From Sipunculus nudus (lineage: Eukaryota; Annelida; Sipuncula; Golfingiida; Sipunculidae), in assembly GCA_026874595.1 (NCBI GenBank), contig CM049316.1:8918839-8982838 (forward strand): DNA of 64,000 bases, in the 5' to 3' direction. A program made the translations under genes and the position numbers. Below the pieces are notes generated by a model, which saw nothing but the letters and a program-made list of their open reading frames with translations, had not been told where the DNA came from and made no database searches. Below, in pieces: positions 26,500-37,489 of this stretch (the first letter of the stretch is position 1; every line of letters begins with the position of its first letter).

Positions 26500-28080
26500 T
26501 AAGGTTGTGTTAGGTTTCTCCCATATATGACAGTATAATGCCAAACAAAGCTTACACTTTTAAGTTTAAAATTTATGACTTGAATGTATGACACATATGA
26601 ACCAGTATAACACTTGTCAAAATAAAGTTAAACAAATATTAAACACATGATACTGTTTACATCACAAGGAAGCAGCTGACAAAAAAATGAAGAAAGGGTG
26701 GGGATGGTGGTAAGGGTGTAACAGAAGAAAGGAAACTAATACCAAATGGTTATGAAGGATTAAACGTAAAGAAGAACATAACAAATGAGGGAAAATTCAG
26801 CAGATGAAGGAGACGGATGCATGAGGATAGTGAACCCTGAGGAAAAAGTTGTAGAGTGAACAGTCAATAACAGAAATGTGTGTGGAGGAAGAAAGAGAAG
26901 AACATGGGAGGAGGTTGAAGCCTGAAGAGAAAGAATAAGTATGGAAGGTGAAAGAGAAGTATGTTTGAGGAGAATCCTACTGAAACTTTGGGATTGGGGT
27001 CAGACATCTCCAGAGTGTTGCTCTGGCATCTACCCCTAAGATATGGGTGTGATGGCCCCAGGCTCGCTCAGCATGTCTGCAGATGGATAACCACTGTGGA
27101 ACTCACCTTGGAGTACTTTTCAGTTTTATTTAGCTGCCCTTATCAAACCTTGACCTTTCAAAAAATTGTAAATGTTCTTGTGTACCACCATTTTGTGTAC
27201 AGACTAAATCCAGGATGTCATGGGTCACATGTCAAAATGCAGGGTATACCACTAGTGAAGGTTAAGGGAAACATTAACCTTGAAAGAAAATGTGCAGAGG
27301 GTCTAGGAAAATGATGTGTGAGAGGAATGAAGTATGAAAGAAAAATATGAACTATGAAGAAAAATAATGGGGGGGGGGGGGAGTGAAGGAAAAGGTTAAC
27401 TTTGAGGAAAGCAAAAGGATTACTGGTATGGGTTTGAAAAAATAAGAAATAGAAGAAATAGAAAGTGGTTATTAGGAAGGAGAAAGAGTAATGGCAGTAT
27501 CTGCTTTGCCTGTCTTGATCAGTTCTTATGATATGAGCATTAAGGGGTGTGATGGTTTCTTCCCCTAACTTGTACAGTGCATGGTTTTACATTTCTGAGA
27601 GACTCAAGGTGTCCATTAACTTCCCCATCTTATTTAGTGTGATTCAGGATAAACGAGTATCCTCTTGTGGCTGTGGTGAACCATTTCATACTCTCTGCAA
27701 AGGGGGGGGGGGGGGGGGGCTTACTTTTTTCAAAGTCCAGGATTTTGAAAATATCTGTGTTCCTTTAAATAGAAAGGAAGCAACTTGTAATGTCAGAAAA
27801 TACCACACCTCCAATTACAGGTATCACAATGGTCAGGCTTTATGAGTGCAGAGACCAGTATCCTCTCTTACTGGGAGGGAAGCCAACACATATGGGGAAA
27901 TCCAAACAAATCCAGGACCCATTCTGCTGAAACCTCATGTCTGAGGACTGTTCAGCAGATGTTCACTTGTCCAAACATAATTTGTCCAGATACTGTTGGT
28001 GTAGACAGTGTTAATCTGGAACATGATAGTTTGTCATCAAATTATATTCTGTACCCAAGTTGTATTTCCTTTGTTTAAGA
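26500..28080. other. Purine-rich spacer with poly-G tracts
   Basis: 26690-26960 and 27290-27490 are strongly purine-rich on the plus strand (many GAAGAA/GAGGA runs). Poly-G tracts lie at 27369-27381 and 27702-27719. The 117-codon frame at 26961-27314 lacks splice or homology support. No gene is called. Confidence 0.6.
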
Positions 28081-29340
28081 TATTTGTATACTATGTTTTC
28101 ATACCGGTCCTGCCGCCGCCGCTGCCTCATATAAATCTTGTTGGCGCGATAACTCAAAAAATATTTCGCGGATCATTACCAAACTTCGTATATGTATAGA
28201 TATGGGTCAGAGGAGGACGCCTATTTAAAATGAGGTCATGACCTTGACTAGGAGAGTGTCTTTGACCTTGAATAGGTCCAATTTTGGGGAAAAATCACAC
28301 AAATTCTTAAATATCTCAAGAAATCTTGCATGGATTGATCCCAAAATCAAGTTGATGGAAGATCATGGATAGGGTTGTCATGTTCCAGAAACTGGTGGCA
28401 CCACCTATTATTCTTTACTTGTTTTTGTGCCGTTTAATACCCCCAAAATTGTTACTTGATAGTACTGTGAGCATTATAAGTAAAAAAAATGGACAGATTT
28501 CTTTTATATTATGCACATACATAGATATGGGTTATGGGATGATGTTTATTTAAATTGGGGTCATGACCTTTCCTATGAGAGTGGCCTTGACCTTATGTAT
28601 TGCCATATATGGTGAAAATCACACAAAATCATTAATTTCTCAATAAGGGATGCATGGATTGGTCCAAAAATCAACTTGACCGAAGATCTTGGATAGTAAT
28701 GTCATATACTGGAAATAGGTGGCACCACCTGTTATTCTTTTACTTGTTTTTGTGCCGTTTAATACCCCCATCATTGCCACTTAACAGTACTGTGAGCATT
28801 ATAAGTAAAAAACTATCAGACAGATTTCTTTCATATTATGCATATTCATAGACATGGGTTATGGGATGATATATATATAAATTGGGGTCATGACCTTTCC
28901 TATTAGAGTGGCCTTGACCTTGAATATTGCCATGTATGGTGAAAATTACACAAAATCATTAATATCTCAATAAGGGATGCATGGATTGGTCCAAAATCAA
29001 CTTGACCGAAGATCTTGGTTAGTTTTGTCATGTACCGGAAACTGATAGCGCCACCTGTTATTCTTTTACTTGTTTTCGTCCCATTTAATACCCCATCATT
29101 ACCACTTAACAGTACTGTGAGCATTATAAGTCAAAAACTAATGTACAGATTTCTTTCATATTATGCATATACATAGACATGGGTTAGGGAATGATGTATA
29201 TTGAAATTAGGGTCATGACCTTTTCTATGAGAGTGACCTTTTCTATGAGTGTGGTCTGATAATAATTGTTGCTGAAGATGGGGGGGGCCTATTCTTAAAG
29301 GGGGGGGGGTTAATTGTCTGGGGATAATGTGGCACCTGCG
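28081..29340. repeat. Tandem repeat of about 325 bp, 3-4 copies
   Basis: A unit containing a GGTCATGACCTT segment, a CCTTGACCTT segment, CAAAATCA, a GAAGATC segment and GGTGGCACCACC recurs. The near-palindromic marker lies at 28394, 28718 and (as GATAGCGCCACC) 29044, giving 324-326 bp spacing. TGACCTTGA occurs exactly at 28239, 28263 and 28915. The 3' end runs into G-rich tracts near 29279-29310. Short ORFs in it are shadows of the repeat. Confidence 0.85.
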
Positions 29341-29454
29341 GTGCCAAGAAATATCTAGTTTATGCTGTATTTTTATTCTTGTATTTTATAACATTGGATG
29401 ACAAGAGTGCATTGTGCAAGATTATCTGATATAAATTGTAAATCAGAAGGCCCA

Positions 29455-30330
29455 AGTCCTGAGAGCCTGTTGTCAGAAAGGATTCAGACTGATCAGGTCT
29501 TGGCACCCTGGTGCCAGGAGATCCAGTCTGATCAGGTCCTAGGACCCTGATGCCAGGAGGATTCAAACTGATCAAGTCTTGGGAAGCTGATGTCAGGAGG
29601 ATTCAGACTGATCAGGTCCTGGGAGCCTGGTGTCAGGGAGATTCAGACTGATCAGGTGCTGGGAGTCTGGTGTCGGGAGGATTCAGACTGATCAGGTCCT
29701 GGGAGTCTGGTGCCAGGAGGATTCAGATTGATCAGGTCCTGGGAGCCTGGTTCCAAGGAGGATTCAGAATGATCAGGTCTTGGCACCCTTGTGCCAAGAA
29801 ATCCAGTCTGATCAGGTCCTGGGAACCTGATGCCAGGAGGATTCAAACTGTTCAAGTCTTGGGAAGCTGATGTCAGGAAGATTCAGAATGATCAGGTCCT
29901 TGGAGCCTGGTGTCAGGAGGATTCCGACTGATCAGGTCCTGGGAGTCTGGTGCCAGGAGGATTCAGACTGATCAGGTCCTGGGAGTCTGGTGCCAGGAGG
30001 ATTCAGACTGATCAAGCATGGAGTCAGGAGGGTTCAGGCATGGAGTCAGGAGGGTTCAGACTGATCAGGCATAGTGTCAGGAGGGTTCAGACTTATCAGG
30101 CATAGTGTCAGGAGGTTTCAGACTGATCAGGCATAGTGTCAGAAGGATTAAGAAGATCAGGCATGGTGTCAGAAGGGTTCAGACTGATCAGGCATAGTGT
30201 CAGGAGGATTGAGAAGATCAGGCATGGAGTCAGGAGGGTTCAGACTGATCAGGCATGGAGTCAGGAGGATTCAGACTGATCAGGCATGGTGTCAGGAGGA
30301 TTAAGAAGATCAGGCATGGTGTCAGGATGG
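29455..30330. repeat. 40-bp then 31-bp minisatellite, left half
   Basis: 29455-30009 consists of units of about 40 bp containing TGATCAGGTCCTGGGAG and CCAGGAGGATTCAGAC. Within it a 7-unit block repeats at 280 bp (for example GATCAGGTCTTGGCACCC at 29491 and 29771). From about 30010 the unit is shortened to about 31 bp, containing TGATCAGGCATGGTGTCAGG. Reading frames across it are not coding. Confidence 0.92.
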
Positions 30331-30331
30331 T

Positions 30332-31404
30332 AGCCCTGCCTAGGCTTTAGTGTATGCGTTAGTTATAAAATGCTTAAAATTAAACATGATTCCATGTACC
30401 ATAGACTTAACTCAGTGCCAGCTCTTATCACTAAAGCCTTGTAACGTCCGTATGGTGAATCCCTGATATTTGCATATTAAGACATCACATGGCTTTTTTG
30501 AGGACCTGACGATTCCCTCGCATTTGCATATCATGCCGTCATGCCTCATGTGAATGACATCGTTGCTATGAGAACGCCAACAGTGGTCCTACAGCTCGAC
30601 CCGCTTGGTAACATTTGCACTGAAATCATGTATTCAGGTAGTCCACACATGGACCTTCGTGTCCTATGATATATCTCTGCTGAAGGAATATTACGGTCCA
30701 TGGGCCAAATGTAAGTGCATATTGTAGACACTTTTGCAACAATTTTGTAACAACAATTCCAGTAAAATTACCTCTGTTGAGGTGACAGGAACAGCTGGCA
30801 GCATTTGTGTGTACCCGTGTATTAACTACAAAATTGCCACTTGCGAATCGTAACCGTTTCAGCCAGCCAGTACATTTTGACTCCGCTCTCCACGTGTGCA
30901 CCTGAATATCTCATGCTGATTGGCTGAGCCAGAGTTTGTTAGGCCAACGTTATGTTCAAACAGACCCACTTTGGAGAGTGGTGGTCTGATAAACGTTAAC
31001 ACTGAAACTGAGGGTTATAGCGTTTTAAAGTCTCACCTAACTCAACATAAGCGACAGCCTAAATTATTTAGACTGTATAAATGGGAATATTAGTTGCAAA
31101 CTGGAAGCCGATGGCGATGACTAAATGAACCATGTTGGTTTGAAAAAGATTCCAGGGGACCATCCCTAATGTCACTGGAAAAGCCCTCAGTTCAGCGAGG
31201 CGGTGATGTGTGGACTTGACCGTCCCATAATGACCGGAATTTACCAGTCAATGATTAGTCTGCCAGAGAGCAGTACTTAAGTTATATAATTTGCTGCGAG
31301 GTGGGAGTACAGGTCTGTTCTTAGCTTTGCAATACAGCAAAGTTTGATGACTCTGTTAGTGGGAGGAATTATGTTTTAACCATTACATCAACTGGGCCAG
31401 TCTA
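30332..31404. mobile_element. 1.07-kb insertion inside the minisatellite
   Basis: Unrelated sequence interrupts one monomer of the 31-bp minisatellite. TCAGGATGGT is present on both sides (30322-30331 and 31405-31414), as a 10-bp target-site duplication would be, and removing the insert restores a normal monomer. The insert is moderately GC-balanced, with a partly repeated CATTTGCATATCATG/ATTTGCATATTAAG motif near 30470-30530. I found no transposase frame and no clear terminal inverted repeats. A 9-10-bp duplication would fit a Mutator-like non-autonomous element, but that assignment is inference. Confidence 0.55.
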
Positions 31405-31860
31405 TCAGGATGGTTCAGACTGATCAGGCATAGTGTCAGGAGGATTGAGAAGATCAGGCATGGAGTCAGGATGATTTAGACTGATCAGGCATAGTGTCAG
31501 AAGGATTGAGAAGGTCAGGCATGGTGTCAGGAGGATTGAGAAGATCAGGCATAGTGTCAGGAGGGTTCAGACTGATCAGGCATGGTGTCAGGAGGATTCA
31601 GACTGATCAGGCATGGTGTCAGGAGGATTCAGACTGATCAGTAGAGTCAGGAGGATTTAGACTGATCAAGAGTGTCAGGAGGATTTAGACTAATCAGGCA
31701 TAGTGTCAGGAGGATTCAGACTGATCAGGCATAGTGTCAGGAGGATTCAGACTGATCAGGCATAGTGTCAGGAGGATTCAGACTGATCAGGAATGTCAGG
31801 AGGATTCAGACTGATCAGACAATTGTAGCAGTGAGGTCAGGAGGATTTAGACTGATCAAA
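31405..31860. repeat. 31-bp minisatellite, right half
   Basis: This continues the array at 30010-30330 after the insertion, with units of GATCAGGCAT(A/G)GTGTCAGG plus AGGATTCAGACT. Units become shorter and more degenerate toward 31800-31860. Confidence 0.9.
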
Positions 31861-33846
31861 CCATTTGAGCAGTGGTGCCATGAATTCTGTGATCCATCAT
31901 CAGAGGAATAATTAGGACCAAATTTGACTTAATTGATGACATCTGTGGGGCTTTGTCAGATCAAGTGTAATGCTTGATGGCCTCAGTCATCTATCAGTAC
32001 GTAGACAACATGAATGGAGTGAATTTTCACTGATTTTAGCCAGATTAGGGCAGTCACAGAATCAGTCTGAACTGTTCCAGCAGGCACACAACCGGGCGAT
32101 TGTGCAAGTATAGACTGGTTCTTAATGCTTTACTGTGGCCTACACTTTATTGTAACATTTCACGAGCACCCTTTTGTTATTCGCTCCATTCAGCCACACT
32201 TACATCTGATTAGCTGGCCTCGTAAAACTTTATGAAGATTTACGACCATGTGGGATGATCACTCTCCAGCCATTTTACCGGGCAGGTATGAGCCTTCAAT
32301 AGAAGCGTGCTTCAGTAGTTAGTCCAAAGTTATTTATGTTAAACACGGGTTACATCGTCTGGGTTTTATGGCGGTGCACTTTGAATTTACGATTGCGCTA
32401 GTGAAACACAAGCAAGAGCCTGCGGCTGTGACTGTTAGTTTTATTTTGGACTGGTGTGTGCTGAAACTGCAGAGAAATGAAAACCTATTAGACTGGACAA
32501 GTAAACAGCTAAAAACATTAAAACAGTCTGGAGAAATAAACAGCACACCAGTAAACACTGATTTTATTTATACTTAAATATTAACTTGTCTCCCGTTTAA
32601 ATGATGTCCTGATTCAATCTATTACTTGTCAGACTGATGAATGATGTTCAACAGCTCCCAGGTGGTAGAGCTGAGTATTTATAAAGGATAGGTCCCTGCC
32701 TTGTTGCTGGCATTAAGGAATAGGCATAATGCATTAAAGTTTAAGCATAGGAATGATATGTTATTACTTTAATGCCTGTCATTAAGATATTAGAGTGAAC
32801 CTCTTAAGAATCCTAAGTCATAATTAAACCAACTTAATTTAAGATATATAAATATATTAATTTTGATCAAATTTCTAAGATGAATGGATTGAAATATAAT
32901 GTGCTCGTTGACATTGGTTGGTTTAAACAAGCATCAGACCAGTGGTACCTCCTATAATCATCTCAATGTTAGCTTTGCTGAAGAATGGCTAATCTTCTAG
33001 TCAGTTGATATAAGAACATTTTACATATCATAAAACCTACGTACATCTGATTTGACAGTTAGATACCTTAAGGTCTGTTTGCAAGGCAGCGGCATTGAAC
33101 TTAGGCTCTTTTTGTTCTGGGTAAATATTTATTATTAATTTCCTTTATCCATATGACAGGTCATCTGACTGGGATAATGAGCAATGAATTTCAATGAAAT
33201 TGTGTCTGTGGAGGCATAGATCATGGAACAGTTGTTCAAATTCTGGGACAGGTCAACAAAACTTTTTTTTTTATTTCTCAACCCTCTGGAGCAAATACTT
33301 AAACCAATCTGACAAGAAATTCAAGTTAAAACTTCTTTCTTTGAGTATGTCATGTCCTTCCAAAACACCCAGAAAACAGCTGGGTATTTATGTCTTTAGC
33401 ATCCCCACATATGGAAATGATGTCATCACTAATGAGGTCATCAAAACTTAAGTGCAGTGCAGCAGTCATGTGACTGTGATGACATCAGAATCTATCTTTA
33501 ATTTGGTAAGAGGTGTGCTATGCAGCATCTATGGATCCAGATTTTGTTTAATGTAAATATCTCAGTGTTTTTAATAAAATAATGTAGAAGGATCGACTAT
33601 GTGTTATACATGGCTGACCTTTGCTCTCTGCGAGTGCTTTATAGTTGAATAACATATTGGTTAAATAAAGGAAACAGATTGAGCATAATGACCCACATGT
33701 AAGCCCCCTTTTTTTGAGACTCTCCAAATGATCCATTCATTCAAGATTAATTTACAGTCTTGTCTCAGGACCCAGCAGGACAAAACTGATCCATTGATAG
33801 TCGGTGGGGACATTACTGATTATACAAACTCTGCCAGTCTTCTGTA
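31861..33846. other. Spacer, no gene seen
   Basis: The overlapping frames at 32334-32577 on both strands have no splice sites or recognisable motifs. No repeat was identified. Confidence 0.5.
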
Positions 33847-34011
33847 ATGGCTGCAACAGACTCGGAGACCCGCAGTCTCAACGGCAGACAGACCAGCACT
33901 AAATCAGCAGCAGTTGTGGCCAAGGCAGCCACAGCACTACCTAAACCTCATCTAGCCAATAAAGGTCCCATCATTCAGTCCCGGGCTTTGTTATTAAAAT
34001 TCAAAGGATAG
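33847..34011 (+). other. Small ORF, 54 aa, unknown
   Basis: ATG at 33847 to TAG at 34009. The peptide starts MAATDSETRSLNGRQTSTKS and continues alanine- and lysine-rich. Its codon use is less AT-driven than the surrounding DNA, which makes it look more like coding sequence than neighbouring frames. An in-frame stop lies 27 bases upstream of the ATG. I do not recognise the protein. It could be a first exon, a small gene or chance. Confidence 0.15.
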
Positions 34012-34779
34012 ACCTGTTTAGTGCAAGGCAGACGTGAGATTTCATCATGGAAGGCAGGTAGTGTCTGGGCCACAAGGGGGCCAGCCAACTTTTCATAGAT
34101 ATGATGTAAAAACATTGCACCCCAAAATTCTTAGCATTTGCCTTAGCAGCACAGTTCCTGTTGGCCTGCCAGGCAGACAGCACTGGAGTCAGTGGCAGTG
34201 TTGCCTCTCAGCCCCCAACTCAGTAACTAAAATGGGGCACTGGGTTTGGGAAAAATAATACTCCTGTAATTTATCTTTGCTTTTTTTCTTTGCTACAGAT
34301 GGGTTAGCACTTAAGTGATTTGCCTGTTGAGCACACAGAAATGACACTGGTATAAAAATAGCTGGGAGATATCCAGTTCAAGATGGCTCTCACTCTCAGG
34401 GCTGTAGAATACAGATACAAAGATAGCTGGTAATAAACAGACATGTTTCTTGTAGATTCTTCCACACTGACAGTTCAGAATTCAAACACAGGGTTATGGC
34501 AGCATTTTCAAAAAAGAAATTGGCAATGTAAGCTCCAGTGTTAAATTGGGTAAAATGTTGATGGCTGTGTGTTGTGGTATTTAAAATCACAAGGTAGCTC
34601 AGGTATAGTGTTGTATATTTAGAGCTGGCAGCTAGAGTACATAGTTAGAGTGCTTGTACCTTGAGATGATAGTAGTTGTTGGAGGTAGATCTGAGTATAA
34701 TGCTTCACTCAGGGATATCAGAGAGATGTGGCCACCAGAGTGAAATGTGTTCAAGGTCTTGAGACATTGTAACATTTGA

Positions 34780-35600
34780 ATGACAATTTGTGTCAGAGTA
34801 TCATGTTTGTTATCAAGTGTTTTATGTTTATGTGAACCATGTCTCGGACATCTGAGTGACATGTCATATCAGAGTATCATGTTTGTGTGACAGTGTATTA
34901 TGTTTATGTGATCCATGTCTCTGTCTTTGACATCTTACTGACATGTCATGTCAGAGTATCATGTTTGTGTGACAGTGTATTATGTTTATGTGATCCATGT
35001 CTCTGTCTTTGACATCTTACTGACATGTCATGTCAGAGTATCATTTTTGTGTGACCGTGTATTATGTTAATGTGATCCATGTCTCCGTCTTTGATATCTC
35101 AGTGACATGTCATGTCAGAGTATCATTTTTGTGTGACCGTGTATTATGTTTATGTGATCCATGTCTGTCTTTGACATCTGAGTGACATGTCATGCCAGAG
35201 TATCATTTTTGTGTGACAGTGTATTATGTTTATGTGATCCATGTCTCTATCTTTGACATCTGACTGACATGTCATGTCAGAGTATCATTTTTGTGTGACC
35301 GTGTATTATGTTTATGTGATCCATGTCTCTGTCTTTGACATCTCAGTGACATGTCATGCCAGAGTATCATGTTTGTGTGATAGTGTATTATGTTTATGTG
35401 ATCCATGTCTCTGTCTTAGACATCTGAGTCATTTGTCATGTCACAGTTTCATGTTTGTGTGACAGTGTATTATGTTTGTGTGATCCATGTCACTGTCACA
35501 AACTGTTTAGTTGTATTATGTTTATGTGACCCACGTCTCTGTCTCAATCATCTGAGTGACATTTCATGTCAGAGTTTCATGTTTATGTGACAGTGACCCA
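34780..35600. repeat. 82-bp tandem repeat, about 10 copies
   Basis: The marker TGACATGTCA recurs at 34939, 35021, 35103, 35183, 35265 and 35347, giving a period of 80-82 bp. Each unit also contains AGAGTATCAT, GTGTATTATGTTTATGTG and CCATGTCTCTGTCTTTGACA. The outer copies are diverged. The frame at 35274-35462 is a shadow. Confidence 0.9.
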
Positions 35601-35817
35601 TATTTAGTGTCTCTGAGAAGTCATGTGACCCATATTTATTGTCCTTGAAAAGTCATGTGACCCATAGTAAATGTGTTAAAGAATTCACATGACCCATATT
35701 CAGTGTCTCTGAGAAGTCACATGACCCATGATTCCATGTCTCTGAGAAGTCATGTGGCTATGAATCAGTGTCTTAGAGAAGTCATGCGAGCCGTGTTCAT
35801 CATCTCTGAGAAATCAC
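35594..35817. repeat. 32-bp tandem repeat, 7 copies
   Basis: Units of TGACCCATATT plus TGTCTCTGAGAAGTCA start at 35594, 35626, 35658, 35690 and 35722 and, diverged, at 35754 and 35786. It directly abuts the 82-bp array, whose last unit leads into the first TGACCC. Confidence 0.85.
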
Positions 35818-36462
35818 CTGTGACTCTGATTTTGTTTCTCTCTCATTGCCATGTCACTACAATTCAGGTTTCTTCAAGCCTTTCCGTAGTGAATATAAAT
35901 TGTGTTGCCCTGTATTGGGGGCTGAGTCACCTGATACCCACACCTGATCCTATCAGTTTCAATTCAGACTTCTATGAACTTTCAGCTTTATATCAATGTT
36001 ATATTACTTGCATATTTGGCAAAATAGAGACAGATAGTTGAGACTCAAAACAAAAACAGAGACAGTTATGGAAAAAAATAACACATCATTCAACAGTCTT
36101 TATCCAAATAAACATCTTGGGAAATGTAAATATTGTCATTTTCCAAGATTGTCTTTCCTTAAACTCTTGACTGTATGTGTAACCTGATATAAACTCTGCA
36201 TCACCAAATGTAAATTTCTCATGTTTTAAGATGGTACACTTAATTCAATCCTTCTAGCCAGTGGCAACAAATTATACAAAATGTTACAGTCCTTTCTTTG
36301 TGTTTACTGTAAGCCAACCTTGGATGTACATGGTTCAGTATTTTCTGTCCAGGATTTCTATTCTCACTGAACCATAGTATTGCCTAACATCATCCTTCAT
36401 TGTTTCCTCCTGCCCAGTATGAGTTGTTACTGTAACCTTGACATTTTCTGGTGTCTTTGCAG

Positions 36463-36579
36463 TTCTTGTTGCATGCAGACTTCCTCCAGGAAGATCAGCT
36501 GGTTGTCGTGGAGAAGACGCCTGTAGCGCTAATGGAAGCGCTTCCTCCGACCTTGAAGCAAAAGAAATTTGGCACATAA
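36463..36579 (+). CDS. UTP4: UTP4 (cirhin), terminal coding exon
   Basis: UTP4/cirhin is a WD40 protein of the t-UTP (UTP-A) complex of the small-subunit processome, acting in the nucleolus in early pre-18S rRNA processing. This exon encodes only its last 38 residues. The segment begins FLLHADFLQEDQLVVVEK and ends LPPTLKQKKFGT, then TAA at 36577. It matches the conserved C-terminal tail of animal UTP4 proteins, whose family pattern is a hydrophobic strand, LxVVE(R/K), LPPxxKxKKFGT, at the exact end. The exon follows a good acceptor (TTTTCTGGTGTCTTTGCAG) and opens in phase 0. A longer overlapping frame at 36438-36671 is in a different frame and is a shadow. No upstream UTP4 exons with the beta-propeller were recognised in this window, so the preceding intron may be long or the fragment may be isolated. 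The gene converges with the minus-strand gene at 50316. Confidence 0.85.
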   Translation, partial: FLLHADFLQEDQLVVVEKTPVALMEALPPTLKQKKFGT

Positions 36580-36740
36580 CAGCAGGAACATCCGTAGTCA
36601 TTACAGAAACTCAAAGCCTCTCAGGTTGCATCACGTTACTCGATCTCCAGTCAGTAGAGTGGAACAGCTAACGCCACCTGGGGTTATAAAATGTATCCTG
36701 CTATCTTGTTTAATGGCTGATTGAAAAAAAAAATGATAAA

Positions 36741-36746
36741 AATAAA
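36741..36746 (+). promoter_or_regulatory. Polyadenylation signal for UTP4
   Basis: AATAAA lies 161 bp after the UTP4 stop codon, in an A-rich stretch, at a plausible 3' UTR distance. No other canonical hexamer occurs between the stop and this one. Confidence 0.6.
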
Positions 36747-36749
36747 TAT

Positions 36750-37489
36750 TGGTACAGCCTTCAATTTTCCTCTCTGAAAAGCTTTTACACTGGTTGATAC
36801 ATTTTATGCTTTGACTGAATATAGTTATGGGAAATTTGGAACATTTTATATACCATGCCTTATATATATAAACATATATGGCTCTTTTACATGGTTAGGA
36901 GCAAAGAAATGTGTGATAAATGGAAAGACAGCAAAAATTGGAATTCCTGGTATAAGGATGACAATAGGTAATTAAGTAAATGTATGGAGATGAGGCAGAG
37001 TCGTATTACTTGCTAATATTGTGACAGATATTATTCTTAGGTAATAAAATAACTTTATAAGTAATGCTGTGTTGAAATTTTGTGTAGAAGTTATTTTAGA
37101 AATCAAAGAATGTCTGGAGGTGTCATGTACAGTGCGAGTCATGTTGGTACGTCACCAGAAATAGGACATTCAGGAATTTTGTCTGGAAATTGTCTGGAAC
37201 AAGTGGTCTGTAGAAACAGGTTGTCTGTTAAAAATATTTTATGTGACACAATACATTGATCACAGAGGTGAGTTTGAACTTTGCAATGTTTTATAGAAAA
37301 CATCCATAGAGAAAATAAAATATAGTCGACAGGTCCCACAGAAATCTGGATTTTTCCTACTTTAAAACATATGCTGGGTAAATGTTTACTTTAAAGGACT
37401 AGATAGGAATGTTTACAAGTGTGTCTGTTTAAAATCCTATTCTAAGGGAACATTCTAAGAAATTCAGATTATCCAGTCTACCTACTTTT
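36750..37489. other. Spacer downstream of UTP4, no gene seen
   Basis: AT-rich DNA with no supported frame. The minus frame at 37139-37339 has no splice or homology support. Confidence 0.5.

Noticed and set aside
32648-32690. A-box-like GGTGGTAGAGC as a tRNA gene
   Set aside because: No B box at the right distance and no cloverleaf pairing.
36438-36671. 77-codon frame overlapping the UTP4 exon
   Set aside because: It reads a different frame from the conserved UTP4 C-terminus and begins in the intron before the acceptor.
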